The notes under the pieces: generated by a model
What the model was told of the DNA's origin: nothing
Databases searched by the model: none
Seen by the model: the letters and a program-made list of their open reading frames with translations, nothing else
Shown here: positions 1 through 11,060 of the stretch, piece by piece
Numbering within the stretch: position 1 is the stretch's first letter
Layout of the letters: every line of letters begins with the position of its first letter
Source of the DNA: Desulfotomaculum nigrificans DSM 574
GTDB lineage: Bacteria; Bacillota; Desulfotomaculia; Desulfotomaculales; Desulfotomaculaceae
Direction: 5' to 3'
NCBI RefSeq assembly: GCF_000189755.2
Contig: NZ_KI912183.1
Location: 2,172,257 to 2,236,256 of the forward strand
DNA: 64,000 bases
Position numbers and translations under genes: made by a program

Positions 1-1235
<1,235 letters not shown>

Positions 1236-1268
1236 AATAGCAGCAAGCCAATTTCCCTTGTGCTTCTT

Positions 1269-2120
1269 CTATTCTAGTGCTGCGGCGCCGCCGACGATTT
1301 CGGAGATTTCCTTGGTGATAGCAGCCTGGCGGGCCCGGTTTAAGGACAGGGTTAGTTTATGGATTAATTCTTTCGCGTTCTTGGTGGCAGAATCCATGGC
1401 GGTCATGCGGGCACCCTGTTCGCCGGCTTTGGATTCCAGCATGGCCCTGAATACGGTGGTTTCCACGTAGGTGGGCAGGAGACTGGCCAGTACGGATTCG
1501 GCGTTGGGCTCAAAGATGTATTCCACCGCCGGCCCCTTTTTCTCTTCCGCCGGTGTCTCCACCGGCAACAGCTTGACTTTAACCGGGCGCTGGGTCAACA
1601 CGTTAACAAACTCGCTGAAGACCAGGTATACTTCGTCAAACTCGCCGGCCACGTATTTATCCATGACAAACTTGGCGATTTCCTTGGCCTGTGAAAATTG
1701 GATTGTTTCACCTAACCGGACAAAGGAAGCCACTACATCAAAATTGCGGCGGGTAAAGTAATCCCGGGATTTACGCCCCACAGCCACAATGGCCGGGTTG
1801 TTATCTTTTTGCAGTTCACCGGCAGCCCGCCGCAGGATGTTGGCGTTAAAGCCGCCACACAGGCCCCGGTCGGCGGTAATAACTACATAGGCGGTTCTTT
1901 TGACCTCCCGTACCTCTAACAGCGGGTGTTTGGCACCACCGCTGGCAGCAGCCACACGGCTTAAGACGTCTTTAATTTTCAGGGCAAAGGGACGGGCAGA
2001 TTCCACCGCCTCCTGGGCCCGGCGCAGTTTAGCGGCAGCCACCATTTTCATGGCTTTGGTGATTTGTTGGGTACTCTTAATACTCTTAATCCGGCGCCTA
2101 AGATCACGGGCACTGGGCAT
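1269..2120 (-). CDS. atpG: ATP synthase F1 subunit gamma
   Basis: Central rotating shaft that couples proton flow in Fo to catalysis in F1. At 283 residues it has the usual length. The N-terminal helix begins [17 protein letters not shown] and the C-terminal helix contains [20 protein letters not shown]; these two helices form the coiled coil inside the alpha3beta3 ring. The middle has the Rossmann-like part with [11 protein letters not shown]. It lies between atpA and atpD, as in nearly all bacterial atp operons. About 100 bp of repeat-rich spacer separates it from atpA, which is unusually long for this operon. Confidence 0.97.
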   Translation of the reverse strand: MPSARDLRRRIKSIKSTQQITKAMKMVAAAKLRRAQEAVESARPFALKIKDVLSRVAAASGGAKHPLLEVREVKRTAYVVITADRGLCGGFNANILRRAAGELQKDNNPAIVAVGRKSRDYFTRRNFDVVASFVRLGETIQFSQAKEIAKFVMDKYVAGEFDEVYLVFSEFVNVLTQRPVKVKLLPVETPAEEKKGPAVEYIFEPNAESVLASLLPTYVETTVFRAMLESKAGEQGARMTAMDSATKNAKELIHKLTLSLNRARQAAITKEISEIVGGAAALE

Positions 2121-2140
2121 TTACTAAATCACCACCTTTT

Positions 2141-2218
2141 TTCGAAGTTCGAGGTTTCCGGTTCGCGGTTCGACTTTACTTAAACCGAACTCTGAACTAC
2201 GAAAATACGAACATCTAA
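2141..2218. repeat. Heptamer repeat block between atpA and atpG
   Basis: Forward units TTCGAAG, TTCGAGG, TTTCCGG, TTCGCGG, TTCGACT are followed by inverted-sense units built on CGAACT/CGAAAA, so the block is an imperfect inverted repeat. A more diverged member of the family of heptamer elements. Confidence 0.7.
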
Positions 2219-2223
2219 CTGTT

Positions 2224-3729
<1,506 letters not shown>

Positions 3730-3750
3730 CTACTGGTTCACCCCTATCTA

Positions 3751-4296
3751 TTAACTGGTTTTTGACATGAGGCGTGATTTGAGGGTAGCTAGACGGGTTT
3801 TGATACTGCCGTCTATAACTTTGTCGCCAATCTGTACCACCACACCGCCGATTAAAGAAGGATCCACCCGGAAGGTGGGGTTGACTTCTTTACCGGAGAT
3901 CTTAGCCAGTACTTTCAGGATGTCTTGCTTGGCTGCCTCGTCCAGTTCGATGGCCGAGGTCACTTTGGCTGTGACGGTATTACGGGCGGCGTTCGCCAGG
4001 GCCACAAATTCTTCGGCTATACCGGTAATGTATTTCTCCCTACGCTTATCCACTATAAGGTTTAAGAAATTCATGGACTCCTGGGAAATTTTATCGGCAA
4101 ACAGGGCCGCTAATAATTCTTTCTTTTGTCCAGGTAAAACCTGGGGATGGTATAATACTCTTTGGAGTTCTGCAGACCCTTCCACCGCCAGAGCAACACC
4201 CTTGATTTCTTCTTCCAGGGTTGCCAGGGTGCCTTTGGCTACGGCGATCTCATACAGGGCCTGGGCATAGCGTCTTGCCACAGCACCCTTCATCAT
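3751..4296 (-). CDS. atpH: ATP synthase F1 subunit delta
   Basis: Peripheral-stalk subunit that clamps the top of F1 to subunit b. 181 residues with the family pattern: a helical N-terminal domain (RYAQALYEIA at residues 9-18) and a C-terminal part ending DPSLIGGVVVQIGDKVIDGSI. The ATG overlaps the atpF stop in an ATGA arrangement (4 bp), typical of translational coupling inside the operon. Two adjacent ATG codons open the frame and either could be used. Confidence 0.96.
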   Translation of the reverse strand: MMKGAVARRYAQALYEIAVAKGTLATLEEEIKGVALAVEGSAELQRVLYHPQVLPGQKKELLAALFADKISQESMNFLNLIVDKRREKYITGIAEEFVALANAARNTVTAKVTSAIELDEAAKQDILKVLAKISGKEVNPTFRVDPSLIGGVVVQIGDKVIDGSIKTRLATLKSRLMSKTS

Positions 4297-4784
4297 TGTA
4301 GAACCCCTGCCTCTTTAATAAATTTGTTGACCAGATCTTTTTGCAGGTTGGCATCCAACTTCTGGTCGATAATTTTGCCAGCCACTAAAATGGAGAGAGT
4401 AGCAACCTGATCTTTTAATTCGGCCACGGCTTTTTCCTTTTCCCGCTGGATTTCGGCCAGGGCGGATTCTTTAACCCGTGCGGCTTCAGCCTTGGCTGCT
4501 TCGATAATGGCCTGGGCTTGTTCTTCGGCGTTCTTAGTGGCCCGGGCCAGTATTTCAGCGGCCTCTTCCCGTGTGTGCTTCAGTTCAGCCTGCAGGTTGG
4601 CACGCAGTTGTTCGGCCTGCTTTTTATCTTCTTCAGCCGCAGCAATGCTGCTTTCGATTAATTCCCGGCGCTTTTCCAGCATGTTCATAAAGGGCTTGTA
4701 TGCCACCGCCCGGAGCAGAATCAATAAGATCAGGAAGTTTATCATCTGGGCTAAAAGTGTCGCATTAAAACCTAAACTCTCCAC
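4293..4784 (-). CDS. atpF: ATP synthase Fo subunit b
   Basis: Membrane-anchored peripheral stalk of Fo. One N-terminal membrane helix (roughly NATLLAQMINFLILLILLRA) is followed by a long charged helix rich in Ala, Glu and Lys that forms the coiled coil. The frame stays open 10 codons further upstream to a TTG, but a strong AAGGAGGGG ribosome-binding site sits 5 bp before a GTG at 4784, so that GTG (163 residues, starting VESLGFNATL) is taken as the start. It overlaps atpH by 4 bp. Confidence 0.94.
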   Translation of the reverse strand: MESLGFNATLLAQMINFLILLILLRAVAYKPFMNMLEKRRELIESSIAAAEEDKKQAEQLRANLQAELKHTREEAAEILARATKNAEEQAQAIIEAAKAEAARVKESALAEIQREKEKAVAELKDQVATLSILVAGKIIDQKLDANLQKDLVNKFIKEAGVLQ

Positions 4785-4897
4785 AAATTCCCCTCCTTCC
4801 GTCTGGGCGGACAATAAGGAAGGCGACTAACGGGCCGGTAACAGCCTTAAGCCCGCTACATCGCCCCCCGTCCTTACTAAAAACTAACCTTTTGCCA

Positions 4898-5131
4898 TTA
4901 ACCGAGTTTACCAAACAGCATGAAGGCGATAACTACGGCAATGATGGGGATGGATTCAATTAGACCTACGGAAATAAACATGGTGGTTTGAATGGTACCT
5001 TTTGCCTCGGGTTGACGAGCGATTGATGAAATAGCATTACCGGTAGCAATACCGTCACCAATAGCAGCACCCAGGGCACCCAGACCTACAGCCAGACCGG
5101 TGGCGATAGCAGCAGCAGCTCCTACTTCCAT
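4898..5131 (-). CDS. atpE: ATP synthase Fo subunit c
   Basis: Proteolipid that forms the rotor ring. 77 residues, two hydrophobic helices joined by a polar loop with RQPE (residues 39-42). The ion-binding carboxylate is Glu59 in GLIESIP. The first helix lacks the Gln seen in sodium-type c subunits, which favours proton coupling although Ser follows the Glu; this is inference from known ring signatures. Strong AAAGGAGGGG site before the ATG. The long gap to atpB contains a small heptamer repeat. Confidence 0.96.
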   Translation of the reverse strand: MEVGAAAAIATGLAVGLGALGAAIGDGIATGNAISSIARQPEAKGTIQTTMFISVGLIESIPIIAVVIAFMLFGKLG

Positions 5132-5151
5132 TGATTTCCCCTCCTTTCACT

Positions 5152-5180
5152 TTAGCTATTAGCCTTAGCTATTAGCTATA
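5152..5180. repeat. Short heptamer repeat between atpB and atpE
   Basis: About four TTAGCTA/TTAGCCT-type units. Third site in the atp operon where this repeat family occupies a spacer. Confidence 0.7.
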
Positions 5181-5241
5181 AATTTTTTAATTGGATTTAG
5201 CAACGGGTTAATCCTGTTGCTAATGACCTGCCAATTTTTTC

Positions 5242-6009
5242 CTAGTGTTCGTCACCTGCCATTTGAGCTACATAGGCAATGGTCAGCATAGAGAATACGA
5301 ATGCCTGGACACAGCCTACGAAAACCGAGAAGGCAAGCCAGATAACTGACGGAAGGAAACCACCAAAGACATAAGCGTTGATACTGATAAGACCCAGCAA
5401 CACGGCTATCAGCACTTCACCGGCAAAGATGTTACCGTAAAGACGGAAAGCCAGGGTTACCGGTCTGGCCACTTCTTCAATCAGGTTCAGCACCACGAAG
5501 GGCTTAAATGGTTGGAAGTAGTGGCCTACGTGTTTGCCCACACCGGTGAACTTGATACCAAAATAGTGGATCAGGAAAACAACAATCAGGGCCAAGCCAA
5601 AGGTGGTGTTTTTATCCGCCGTCGGTGAGTTAAGGGTTGGTACCAGGCCAAGCAAGTTGGCAAAGAGAATAAAGATGAAGAAGGTTAAAACTATGGTTAC
5701 CATTGGGGCACCTTTTTTGTGGCCCAGGTTAGCGTATACTTGCTCACCCAGAAAATCCCACAAAAGTTCAAACAGGGCCTGGGCCTTACCGGGTTTTCTG
5801 ACATCCAGCTTTCTGGTGCAATACCAGGCAAACAGCAGTACCAGGGCCATGGTAAGCCAGGTCATAATCATGGTGCGGGGACTGATACTAAGTCCAAACA
5901 CATGCCAGTACTTGTCATATTCTGTGAATAAGGGGAGACCCCAGTAGTTAAGGGCCACTTCCACCTCGTGCAACATATCGTGGTGGCCGGCCGCAGCCGC
6001 AGCACTCAT
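5242..6009 (-). CDS. atpB: ATP synthase Fo subunit a
   Basis: Stator channel that passes protons to the c-ring. 255 residues with five to six membrane helices. The essential arginine is Arg189 in AFRLYGNIFAGE, just after the conserved EEVARPVTL segment. Its ATG overlaps the atpI stop (ATGA, 4 bp), so translation is probably coupled. The His-containing N-terminus (AAAAGHHDMLHEVEVALN) is normal for Firmicute AtpB of this group. Confidence 0.97.
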   Translation of the reverse strand: MSAAAAAGHHDMLHEVEVALNYWGLPLFTEYDKYWHVFGLSISPRTMIMTWLTMALVLLFAWYCTRKLDVRKPGKAQALFELLWDFLGEQVYANLGHKKGAPMVTIVLTFFIFILFANLLGLVPTLNSPTADKNTTFGLALIVVFLIHYFGIKFTGVGKHVGHYFQPFKPFVVLNLIEEVARPVTLAFRLYGNIFAGEVLIAVLLGLISINAYVFGGFLPSVIWLAFSVFVGCVQAFVFSMLTIAYVAQMAGDEH

Positions 6010-6479
6010 GCATTTTCACCCCCTTCACTGTTAAGTTTTTTATTGGAAGTTCGAGGCGAGCTCGAAATCCGATATCCCTTGGACAAGTGGTGCTCTTTGA
6101 CCAGGGTGATGAGAAAGTCGGCTATAGAGAGGGTTGGGGCAACAAACAAACCCACCGCTGCGGCATTCACGCTGACACCAGGAATTCTGCTGGACAACCA
6201 CAGGGTGGCTATTATTAATATGAGACGGATATAAAAGCCCCTGCGCATGTATGAAATTGCTTTACCCACATGCTTAATTGCGGAGACCTTTTTAATTCTC
6301 CGACTGAGGAAGATAGAGTTTTGCAAGCTGATCAGAGTACCGATAAAGAACCCTTTGTATACGGCATTATGCAAGTCCACCACCATGGCAACGGCCACAA
6401 CAGCTACTACAATTGATGTGTATTTAACTGTCCGCTTTAGTTGTTGTTCCAGACCGGGTATGGTTGAGGACTCCAGCAT
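6006..6479 (-). CDS. atpI: ATP synthase subunit I (AtpI-like)
   Basis: Small membrane protein with four hydrophobic segments, in the position where Firmicute atp operons carry atpI. Members of this family are thought to help assemble the c-ring or move Mg2+; sequence alone does not settle which. 157 residues. The last 25 or so residues (SKGYRISSSPRTSNKKLNSE) are hydrophilic and are encoded by DNA with TTCGAGG/CTCGAAA words resembling the intergenic repeats, so the tail may be repeat-derived. It starts 1 bp after the atpZ stop and overlaps atpB by 4 bp. Confidence 0.85.
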   Translation of the reverse strand: MLESSTIPGLEQQLKRTVKYTSIVVAVVAVAMVVDLHNAVYKGFFIGTLISLQNSIFLSRRIKKVSAIKHVGKAISYMRRGFYIRLILIIATLWLSSRIPGVSVNAAAVGLFVAPTLSIADFLITLVKEHHLSKGYRISSSPRTSNKKLNSEGGENA

Positions 6480-6713
6480 CTACTCACCCTCGTCTTTCTT
6501 GCGAAAGGTTTCCAGTGTTTGGTATACTCCCCATATCCCTGTGCCCATGCCCAGCAGCAGACCTGCCAGCATCAACCAGGGATCGGTATGCAGTTTGCTG
6601 TCCAACCAGCGGCCGCCCATGAAACCCGCCACGGTGGTGGTGGCAATCTCCACCCCGATGGTTGAGGCCAGGCCAAAGGCTCGCAGCGGGCCGCCTTTAT
6701 TTTTTTCGCTCAT
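6480..6713 (-). CDS. atpZ: AtpZ/AtpI-family small membrane protein
   Basis: 77 residues, two membrane helices (FGLASTIGVEIATTTVAGFM and WLMLAGLLLGMGTGIWGVYQ) joined by a GGRWLDSKLHTDPW loop, which is the AtpZ pattern. First gene of the atp operon; related proteins pair with AtpI in cation transport or complex assembly. A GAGGGG site lies upstream of the ATG. The AT-rich 234-bp gap behind it must hold the operon promoter, but no -35/-10 pair stands out clearly. Confidence 0.85.
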   Translation of the reverse strand: MSEKNKGGPLRAFGLASTIGVEIATTTVAGFMGGRWLDSKLHTDPWLMLAGLLLGMGTGIWGVYQTLETFRKKDEGE

Positions 6714-6947
6714 TTAAATCCCCTCTGGGGTAATCCTGGCGGTTATGTATATATTAAGGGCTTAATTCCATTATTCACAATGGTAAGGTAACCAATGAAG
6801 TTATATATAATATCATAAGCCCGATATTTTTTATATATCTTCTACAAGATTAACATTATTCCTCCATTGAAACTGGTATTTTAGCCAATTTTTTAAATAA
6901 TTTTTTAATCTGACAGTTATAATCTTCCATCACTACCAATTTTTATG

Positions 6948-8102
6948 TTACTTGCCGGGCAAAAATTCCTCCGGTTGTTTATCTGACAAATGAAACTTGT
7001 AACAAATAAAATCCGCTATGCGTTTAGCAGCCAAACCGTCACCGTAGGGGTTAACTGCTTCGGCCATAGACCGGTAAGCCTGAGGGTTATTTAATAATTC
7101 TTTTGTGACCGAAAGTACAACTTCCCGGTCCGTACCCACCAGTTTGACGGTGCCGGCCTCCACTGCTTCGGGGCGTTCGGTGGTGCTGCGCAGTACCAGG
7201 ACCGGTTTACCCAAGGACGGTGCCTCTTCCTGCATGCCCCCTGAGTCGGTCAGTACCAGGTAGCAGCGCTGCATCAGGTTGATGAAGGGTTCGTACTGCA
7301 GGGGTTCAATTAAATGCACCCGGGGCACCTGACCCAACACTTCATGGACTACCCGCCGGACGGCCGGGTTTTTATGCACCGGGAAGACTATGGCCACGTC
7401 AGGGTGGGTTTCCACAATTTCCTTGAGGGCCTGGTAAATGTGCCGCATGGGTGCACCCAGGTTTTCCCGGCGGTGGGTGGTGACCAGCAGGACACGCTGG
7501 TTGGCAAAATCTATACTGTTCAACAGGGGGTCGGAAAATACATAGTTTGGCCTAACGGTGGCCTTCAGGGCATCGATCACAGTGTTGCCGGTGACAAAAA
7601 TTTGGTCCTGGTTTACATTTTCCCTGATCAGGTTTTGCATGGCCTTTTCGGTGGGGGCAAAGTGGTACTCAGCCAGGACGCCGGTCAAATGCCGGTTCAT
7701 TTCCTCCGGGAAGGGGGAGTATTTATTGTGGGTGCGCAGTCCCGCTTCCACATGGCCCACCGGGATTTGCCGGTAGAAGGCCGCCAGGGCTGCCACAAAG
7801 GTGGTGGTGGTATCACCATGGACCAGCACCAGGTCGGGGTTGCAGTCGGCCAGTACTTCTTTCAAGCCCTGCAGGGCCCTTGAGGTTATGTCATACAGGG
7901 TCTGGCCCTGTTGCATAATGTTCAGGTCGTAGTCCGGGATGATATCAAACAGTTCCAGGACTTGGTCGAGCATTTCTCTATGTTGAGCAGTAACGGCGAC
8001 TAATGATTTTATCTTATCAGGCCGGTTACCGAGTTCTTTTACTAATGGGGCCATTTTGATGGCTTCGGGTCTTGTACCGAAGATGGTTAGTACTTTTAGC
8101 AT
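6948..8102 (-). CDS. wecB: UDP-N-acetylglucosamine 2-epimerase (non-hydrolysing)
   Basis: Converts UDP-GlcNAc to UDP-ManNAc, the precursor for wall teichoic acid linkage units or other surface glycans. 384 residues, normal length. Typical motifs: [14 protein letters not shown] near the N-terminus, [15 protein letters not shown] at about 95-110, GHVEAGLRT, and [22 protein letters not shown] stretch near residue 290-310. Good GGAGG site before the ATG. It lies directly upstream of the atp operon, as in many Clostridia. Also known as mnaA. Confidence 0.95.
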   Translation of the reverse strand: MLKVLTIFGTRPEAIKMAPLVKELGNRPDKIKSLVAVTAQHREMLDQVLELFDIIPDYDLNIMQQGQTLYDITSRALQGLKEVLADCNPDLVLVHGDTTTTFVAALAAFYRQIPVGHVEAGLRTHNKYSPFPEEMNRHLTGVLAEYHFAPTEKAMQNLIRENVNQDQIFVTGNTVIDALKATVRPNYVFSDPLLNSIDFANQRVLLVTTHRRENLGAPMRHIYQALKEIVETHPDVAIVFPVHKNPAVRRVVHEVLGQVPRVHLIEPLQYEPFINLMQRCYLVLTDSGGMQEEAPSLGKPVLVLRSTTERPEAVEAGTVKLVGTDREVVLSVTKELLNNPQAYRSMAEAVNPYGDGLAAKRIADFICYKFHLSDKQPEEFLPGK

Positions 8103-8118
8103 GGTGGTTCCTCCGGGG

Positions 8119-8168
8119 GTATTTTTGTGGTCAGCTATTCGCTTTTCGCTATTCGCTATTCGCTTTTA
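8119..8168. repeat. Heptamer repeat arm (TTCGCTN) after the S23-type gene
   Basis: GGGGTATTTTTGTGGTCAGC followed by about five TTCGCTN heptamers. The block runs into the end of the four-helix-bundle gene and supplies its TAG stop. Confidence 0.8.
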
Positions 8169-8551
8169 TAATACCTAGTCTTTCTTTTTCTATTTACCTC
8201 TTGTTTTAATAGCTGAATTAGTTTGTTTATTTGCCTTCCTAAGTGGTCGTACTCATCTTGTAATGCTATGCAGCTTTCTTTATGTATGTATCCTAGATCT
8301 TTAGTCATTTCTAACAGGACAGAAACTTCGTTACAGGAACCCATACCGGTAACAAGAAATTTGGTATAATCAAGGGCATAATTTCTCCTGCCATATCCTT
8401 CTGCTATGTTTAAAGCCACCGATATAGCCGCTCTTCTCAGTTGACTGCCTATTTCGTATAGTTCATGTTTTGGAAAAGTCAGAGAGAGCCTATGGACATC
8501 GAGAGCCAATTTGTATGCTCTTCTGTATATTTCTAAATTACGGTAGCTCAC
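8156..8551 (-). CDS. Four-helix bundle protein (S23/IVP family)
   Basis: 131 residues, mostly helical, with the family pattern [17 protein letters not shown] at the start and [20 protein letters not shown] at about 45-64. Proteins of this family were first found in intervening sequences of 23S rRNA and form pentameric rings; their cellular role is not firmly known. GTG start with a GGAGGGG site. There is no rRNA nearby. The last three codons (Lys-Ser-Glu-stop) are made of heptamer repeat, and a repeat-like arm lies on the other side too, so the gene sits inside a repeat element. Possibly acquired. Confidence 0.88.
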   Translation of the reverse strand: MSYRNLEIYRRAYKLALDVHRLSLTFPKHELYEIGSQLRRAAISVALNIAEGYGRRNYALDYTKFLVTGMGSCNEVSVLLEMTKDLGYIHKESCIALQDEYDHLGRQINKLIQLLKQEVNRKRKTRYYKSE

Positions 8552-8577
8552 TTAGTTTTTCCCCTCCACCGCATAGC

Positions 8578-8605
8578 AATATGCGAACAGTGAATAGCCA
8601 AACTT
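8578..8605. repeat. Degenerate inverse repeat arm before the S23-type gene
   Basis: Words GCGAACAGTGAATAGCC are the inverse sense of the TTCGCTN units on the other side of the gene. Weakly conserved. Confidence 0.45.
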
Positions 8606-8614
8606 GAGACTAAC

Positions 8615-8926
8615 TTACGAGCTAAGATAGCCTTTCTCTAAAAGTTTTCTTATATGTTGTTCCCTTGCTTGTTCTATGTCTATCCCATATTGCTCTTGTA
8701 AAACGAACATCATACTTACTGCTGTTTGGGCTACGTCCAGTAGTTCTTTGGTGATTAGTTCCATTACTTCTTTTTCCTCAAACTTGGACTGTTCGCCGCT
8801 CATGCCTCTTAGTTTGCCTATGGCTTGGGCCAGTTCGCCTGCTTCTTCCATTAGTTTTAGGGCGGTGGATTCCATGGTGGGTGAGAGGTTATTTAGTTTG
8901 GGTAGGGCGATGGTTTTGGTTATCAT
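8615..8926 (-). CDS. MazG-like nucleotide pyrophosphohydrolase
   Basis: 103 residues, all-alpha. It contains MEEAGELAQAIGKL at about 26-39 and a later helix with EEKEVMELITKELLDVAQTA, matching the EExxE...ExxD Mg2+-binding pattern of MazG/dUTPase-like pyrophosphatases. Likely a house-cleaning enzyme hydrolysing non-canonical or excess NTPs/dNTPs; the substrate cannot be read from the sequence. It starts 2 bp after the dCMP deaminase stop, so the two are probably one transcript, and both act on nucleotides. Confidence 0.8.
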   Translation of the reverse strand: MITKTIALPKLNNLSPTMESTALKLMEEAGELAQAIGKLRGMSGEQSKFEEKEVMELITKELLDVAQTAVSMMFVLQEQYGIDIEQAREQHIRKLLEKGYLSS

Positions 8927-8928
8927 GT

Positions 8929-9378
8929 TTAGCCCCCCGTTTTAAATCTTACCAGTTCTACGTTAGCTTCTTTAAAGATATCTAGTGAAAGTTCGTCCGG
9001 GTAGTCGCCGGCGAAGACTACTTTTTTGATACCTGCATTGACAATCATTTTGGCGCACAGGACACAGGGTTGGTGGGTTACGTAGATGGTACTGCCCTGG
9101 ATGGCGATGCCGTGCACGGCTGCCTGCAACAGGGCGTTTTGTTCTGCGTGCAACCCCCGGCACAGTTCATGCCGTTGACCGGAGGGGATACCCATCTGCT
9201 CCCGCAGGCAGCCGATTTCCAGGCAGTGAGCCAGACCCGCCGGGGCACCGTTATAGCCGGTGGTCAGGATACGCTTGTCTTTTATAATGACCGCCCCGAC
9301 TTTGCGGCGCAGACAGGTGGACCGGGTGGCCACCACCCGGGTTATTTCCATAAAATATTCATCCCAGGATGGGCGCAT
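8929..9378 (-). CDS. comEB: dCMP deaminase (ComEB-like)
   Basis: Zinc enzyme that deaminates dCMP to dUMP for thymidylate synthesis. 149 residues from the ATG at 9378. Zinc motif: [11 protein letters not shown] (His and catalytic Glu, about residues 71-81) and [10 protein letters not shown] (two Cys, about 98-107). The open frame extends 34 codons further upstream, but that part is repeat DNA; the GGAGGTG site lies just before the internal ATG (MRPSWDEYF). Neighbour of wecB and glyA in many Clostridia. Confidence 0.93.
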   Translation of the reverse strand: MRPSWDEYFMEITRVVATRSTCLRRKVGAVIIKDKRILTTGYNGAPAGLAHCLEIGCLREQMGIPSGQRHELCRGLHAEQNALLQAAVHGIAIQGSTIYVTHQPCVLCAKMIVNAGIKKVVFAGDYPDELSLDIFKEANVELVRFKTGG

Positions 9379-9404
9379 GGGGTCACCTCCGTGGTTCTTT
9401 GGGG

Positions 9405-9608
9405 AAGGCTGTTCGCTTTTCGCCTTTCGCTGTTCGCCTTTCGCTCTCAAGCATTTCTTTGGGGTAAGTAAAGACCCCAAGAAATGCCTGAAAGTGAATA
9501 GCGGGACCCGGGAGAAATGCTTCCTTGGCCCAGGCGAATGGCGAATAGCGGGACATAAAAGGAATACCCTTTAGCCCAGGCCAACAGCCGACCCTTAAGG
9601 AATACCTA
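9405..9608. repeat. Composite heptamer repeat element downstream of glyA
   Basis: Contains TTCGCTN/TTCGCCT heptamers, a perfect hairpin (GCATTTCTTTGGGGT paired with ACCCCAAGAAATGC), inverse-sense CGAATGG/CGAATAG units and the terminal word CCCTTAAGGAATACC. Positions 9441-9540 are nearly identical to 10935-11034 on the other side of glyA. Confidence 0.9.
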
Positions 9609-10850
9609 TTAGTATAGCGGATGCTTATCGCACAGTTCCTTCACCATGGCCCGGGCTTGTTCTTTGGCGGCCGGGTTGTCTTTGCCTTTTAAGGTGATGC
9701 TGATGATTTCAGCCACCTGGTCCATTTCTGCTTCTTTAAAGCCGCGGGTGGTTACGGCCGGGGTGCCCAGTCTGATGCCGCTGGTGACGAAGGGTTTCTC
9801 CGGGTCGAAGGGGATGGCGTTTTTGTTGCAGGTTACGTTTACTTCGTCCAGCAGTTTTTCGGCTTCTTTACCGGTGATGCCGGTGCCCCGCAGGTCTACC
9901 AGCATCAGGTGGTTATCGGTGCCGCCGGAGACCAGGTTAAAGCCGCGGTTGATCAGTCCTTTGGCCAGGGCCTGGGCGTTGTTGATGATTTGTTGCTGGT
10001 AGGCTTTAAATTCCGGCTTCAGGGCCTCGCCAAAGGCCGCGGCCTTGGCGGCAATTACGTGCATCAGGGGACCGCCCTGGCTGCCGGGGAAAATGGCCTT
10101 ATCAATTAATTGCGCATATTTTTCTTTGCACAGGATCATACCGCCCCGGGGACCCCGCAGGGTTTTATGGGTGGTGGTGGTCACCACATCGGCATAGGGT
10201 ACCGGGCTCTGGTGCAGACCGGCAGCCACCAGGCCGGCAATGTGGGCCATATCTACAAAGAAGTAAGCCCCGATCTCCCGGGCGATCTCCCCGATTCTTT
10301 TGAAATCAATGGCCCGGGGATAGGCACTGGCGCCGGCCACAATCATCTTGGGTCTTTCGGTAAGGGCGATATCGCGCAGCCTGTCATAGTTGATGCGGCC
10401 GGTCTTTTCATCCACCCCGTAGGCCACCACGTTGAAGTATTTACCGGAGACATTCACCGGGCTGCCGTGGGTCAGGTGACCGCCGTGGGCCAGGTTCATG
10501 CCCAGGATTTTGTCACCGGGGTTAAGCAGGGCAAAGTAGACGGCAAAGTTAGCCTGGGCCCCTGAGTGGGGCTGCACATTAACATGGTCGGCCCCAAACA
10601 ATTCTTTAGCCCGGTTAATGGCCAGGCTTTCCACCATGTCAACAAATTCACAGCCGCCGTAGTAGCGCTTGCCGGGGTATCCTTCGGCATACTTGTTGGT
10701 CAATACCGAGCCCTGGGCTTCTAACACGGCCGGGCTGACAAAGTTTTCCGAGGCAATCAGTTCAATGTTGCGGCGCTGGCGTGCCAGTTCCTTTTCTATG
10801 GCTTTAGCCAGATCGGGGTCGGATTGGGCGAGGATGCTGCTTTTGATCAT
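9609..10850 (-). CDS. glyA: Serine hydroxymethyltransferase
   Basis: PLP enzyme that interconverts serine and glycine while loading one-carbon units on tetrahydrofolate. 413 residues, full length. Motifs: [10 protein letters not shown] type N-terminus ([10 protein letters not shown], residues 31-40), GGHLTHGS (123-130), [10 protein letters not shown] (198-207) and the PLP lysine Lys229 in [22 protein letters not shown] site before the ATG. Conserved Firmicute neighbourhood rpiB-glyA-(upp)-atp; upp is missing here. Two near-identical repeat elements flank the gene. Confidence 0.98.
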   Translation of the reverse strand: MIKSSILAQSDPDLAKAIEKELARQRRNIELIASENFVSPAVLEAQGSVLTNKYAEGYPGKRYYGGCEFVDMVESLAINRAKELFGADHVNVQPHSGAQANFAVYFALLNPGDKILGMNLAHGGHLTHGSPVNVSGKYFNVVAYGVDEKTGRINYDRLRDIALTERPKMIVAGASAYPRAIDFKRIGEIAREIGAYFFVDMAHIAGLVAAGLHQSPVPYADVVTTTTHKTLRGPRGGMILCKEKYAQLIDKAIFPGSQGGPLMHVIAAKAAAFGEALKPEFKAYQQQIINNAQALAKGLINRGFNLVSGGTDNHLMLVDLRGTGITGKEAEKLLDEVNVTCNKNAIPFDPEKPFVTSGIRLGTPAVTTRGFKEAEMDQVAEIISITLKGKDNPAAKEQARAMVKELCDKHPLY

Positions 10851-10897
10851 TGGTTTTCTCTCCTTACTCCCAGGATTTTTGGGTACGGTTATTTTTT

Positions 10898-11060
10898 AAT
10901 GGCTATTCGCCTTTCGCTGTTCGCTATTCGCTTTTCGCTCTCAAGCATTTCTTGGGGGTAAGTAAAGACCCCAAGAAATGCCTGAAAGTGAATAGCGGGA
11001 CCCAGGTGAAATGCTTCCTTGGCCCAGGCGAACGACGAACAGCCGACCCTTTAGGAAGGC
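10898..11060. repeat. Composite heptamer repeat element upstream of glyA
   Basis: Four to five TTCGCTN units, then a roughly 100-bp segment with only about three differences from the element at 9441-9540, in the same orientation. It therefore forms a direct-repeat pair with that element about 1.5 kb apart. Confidence 0.9.
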
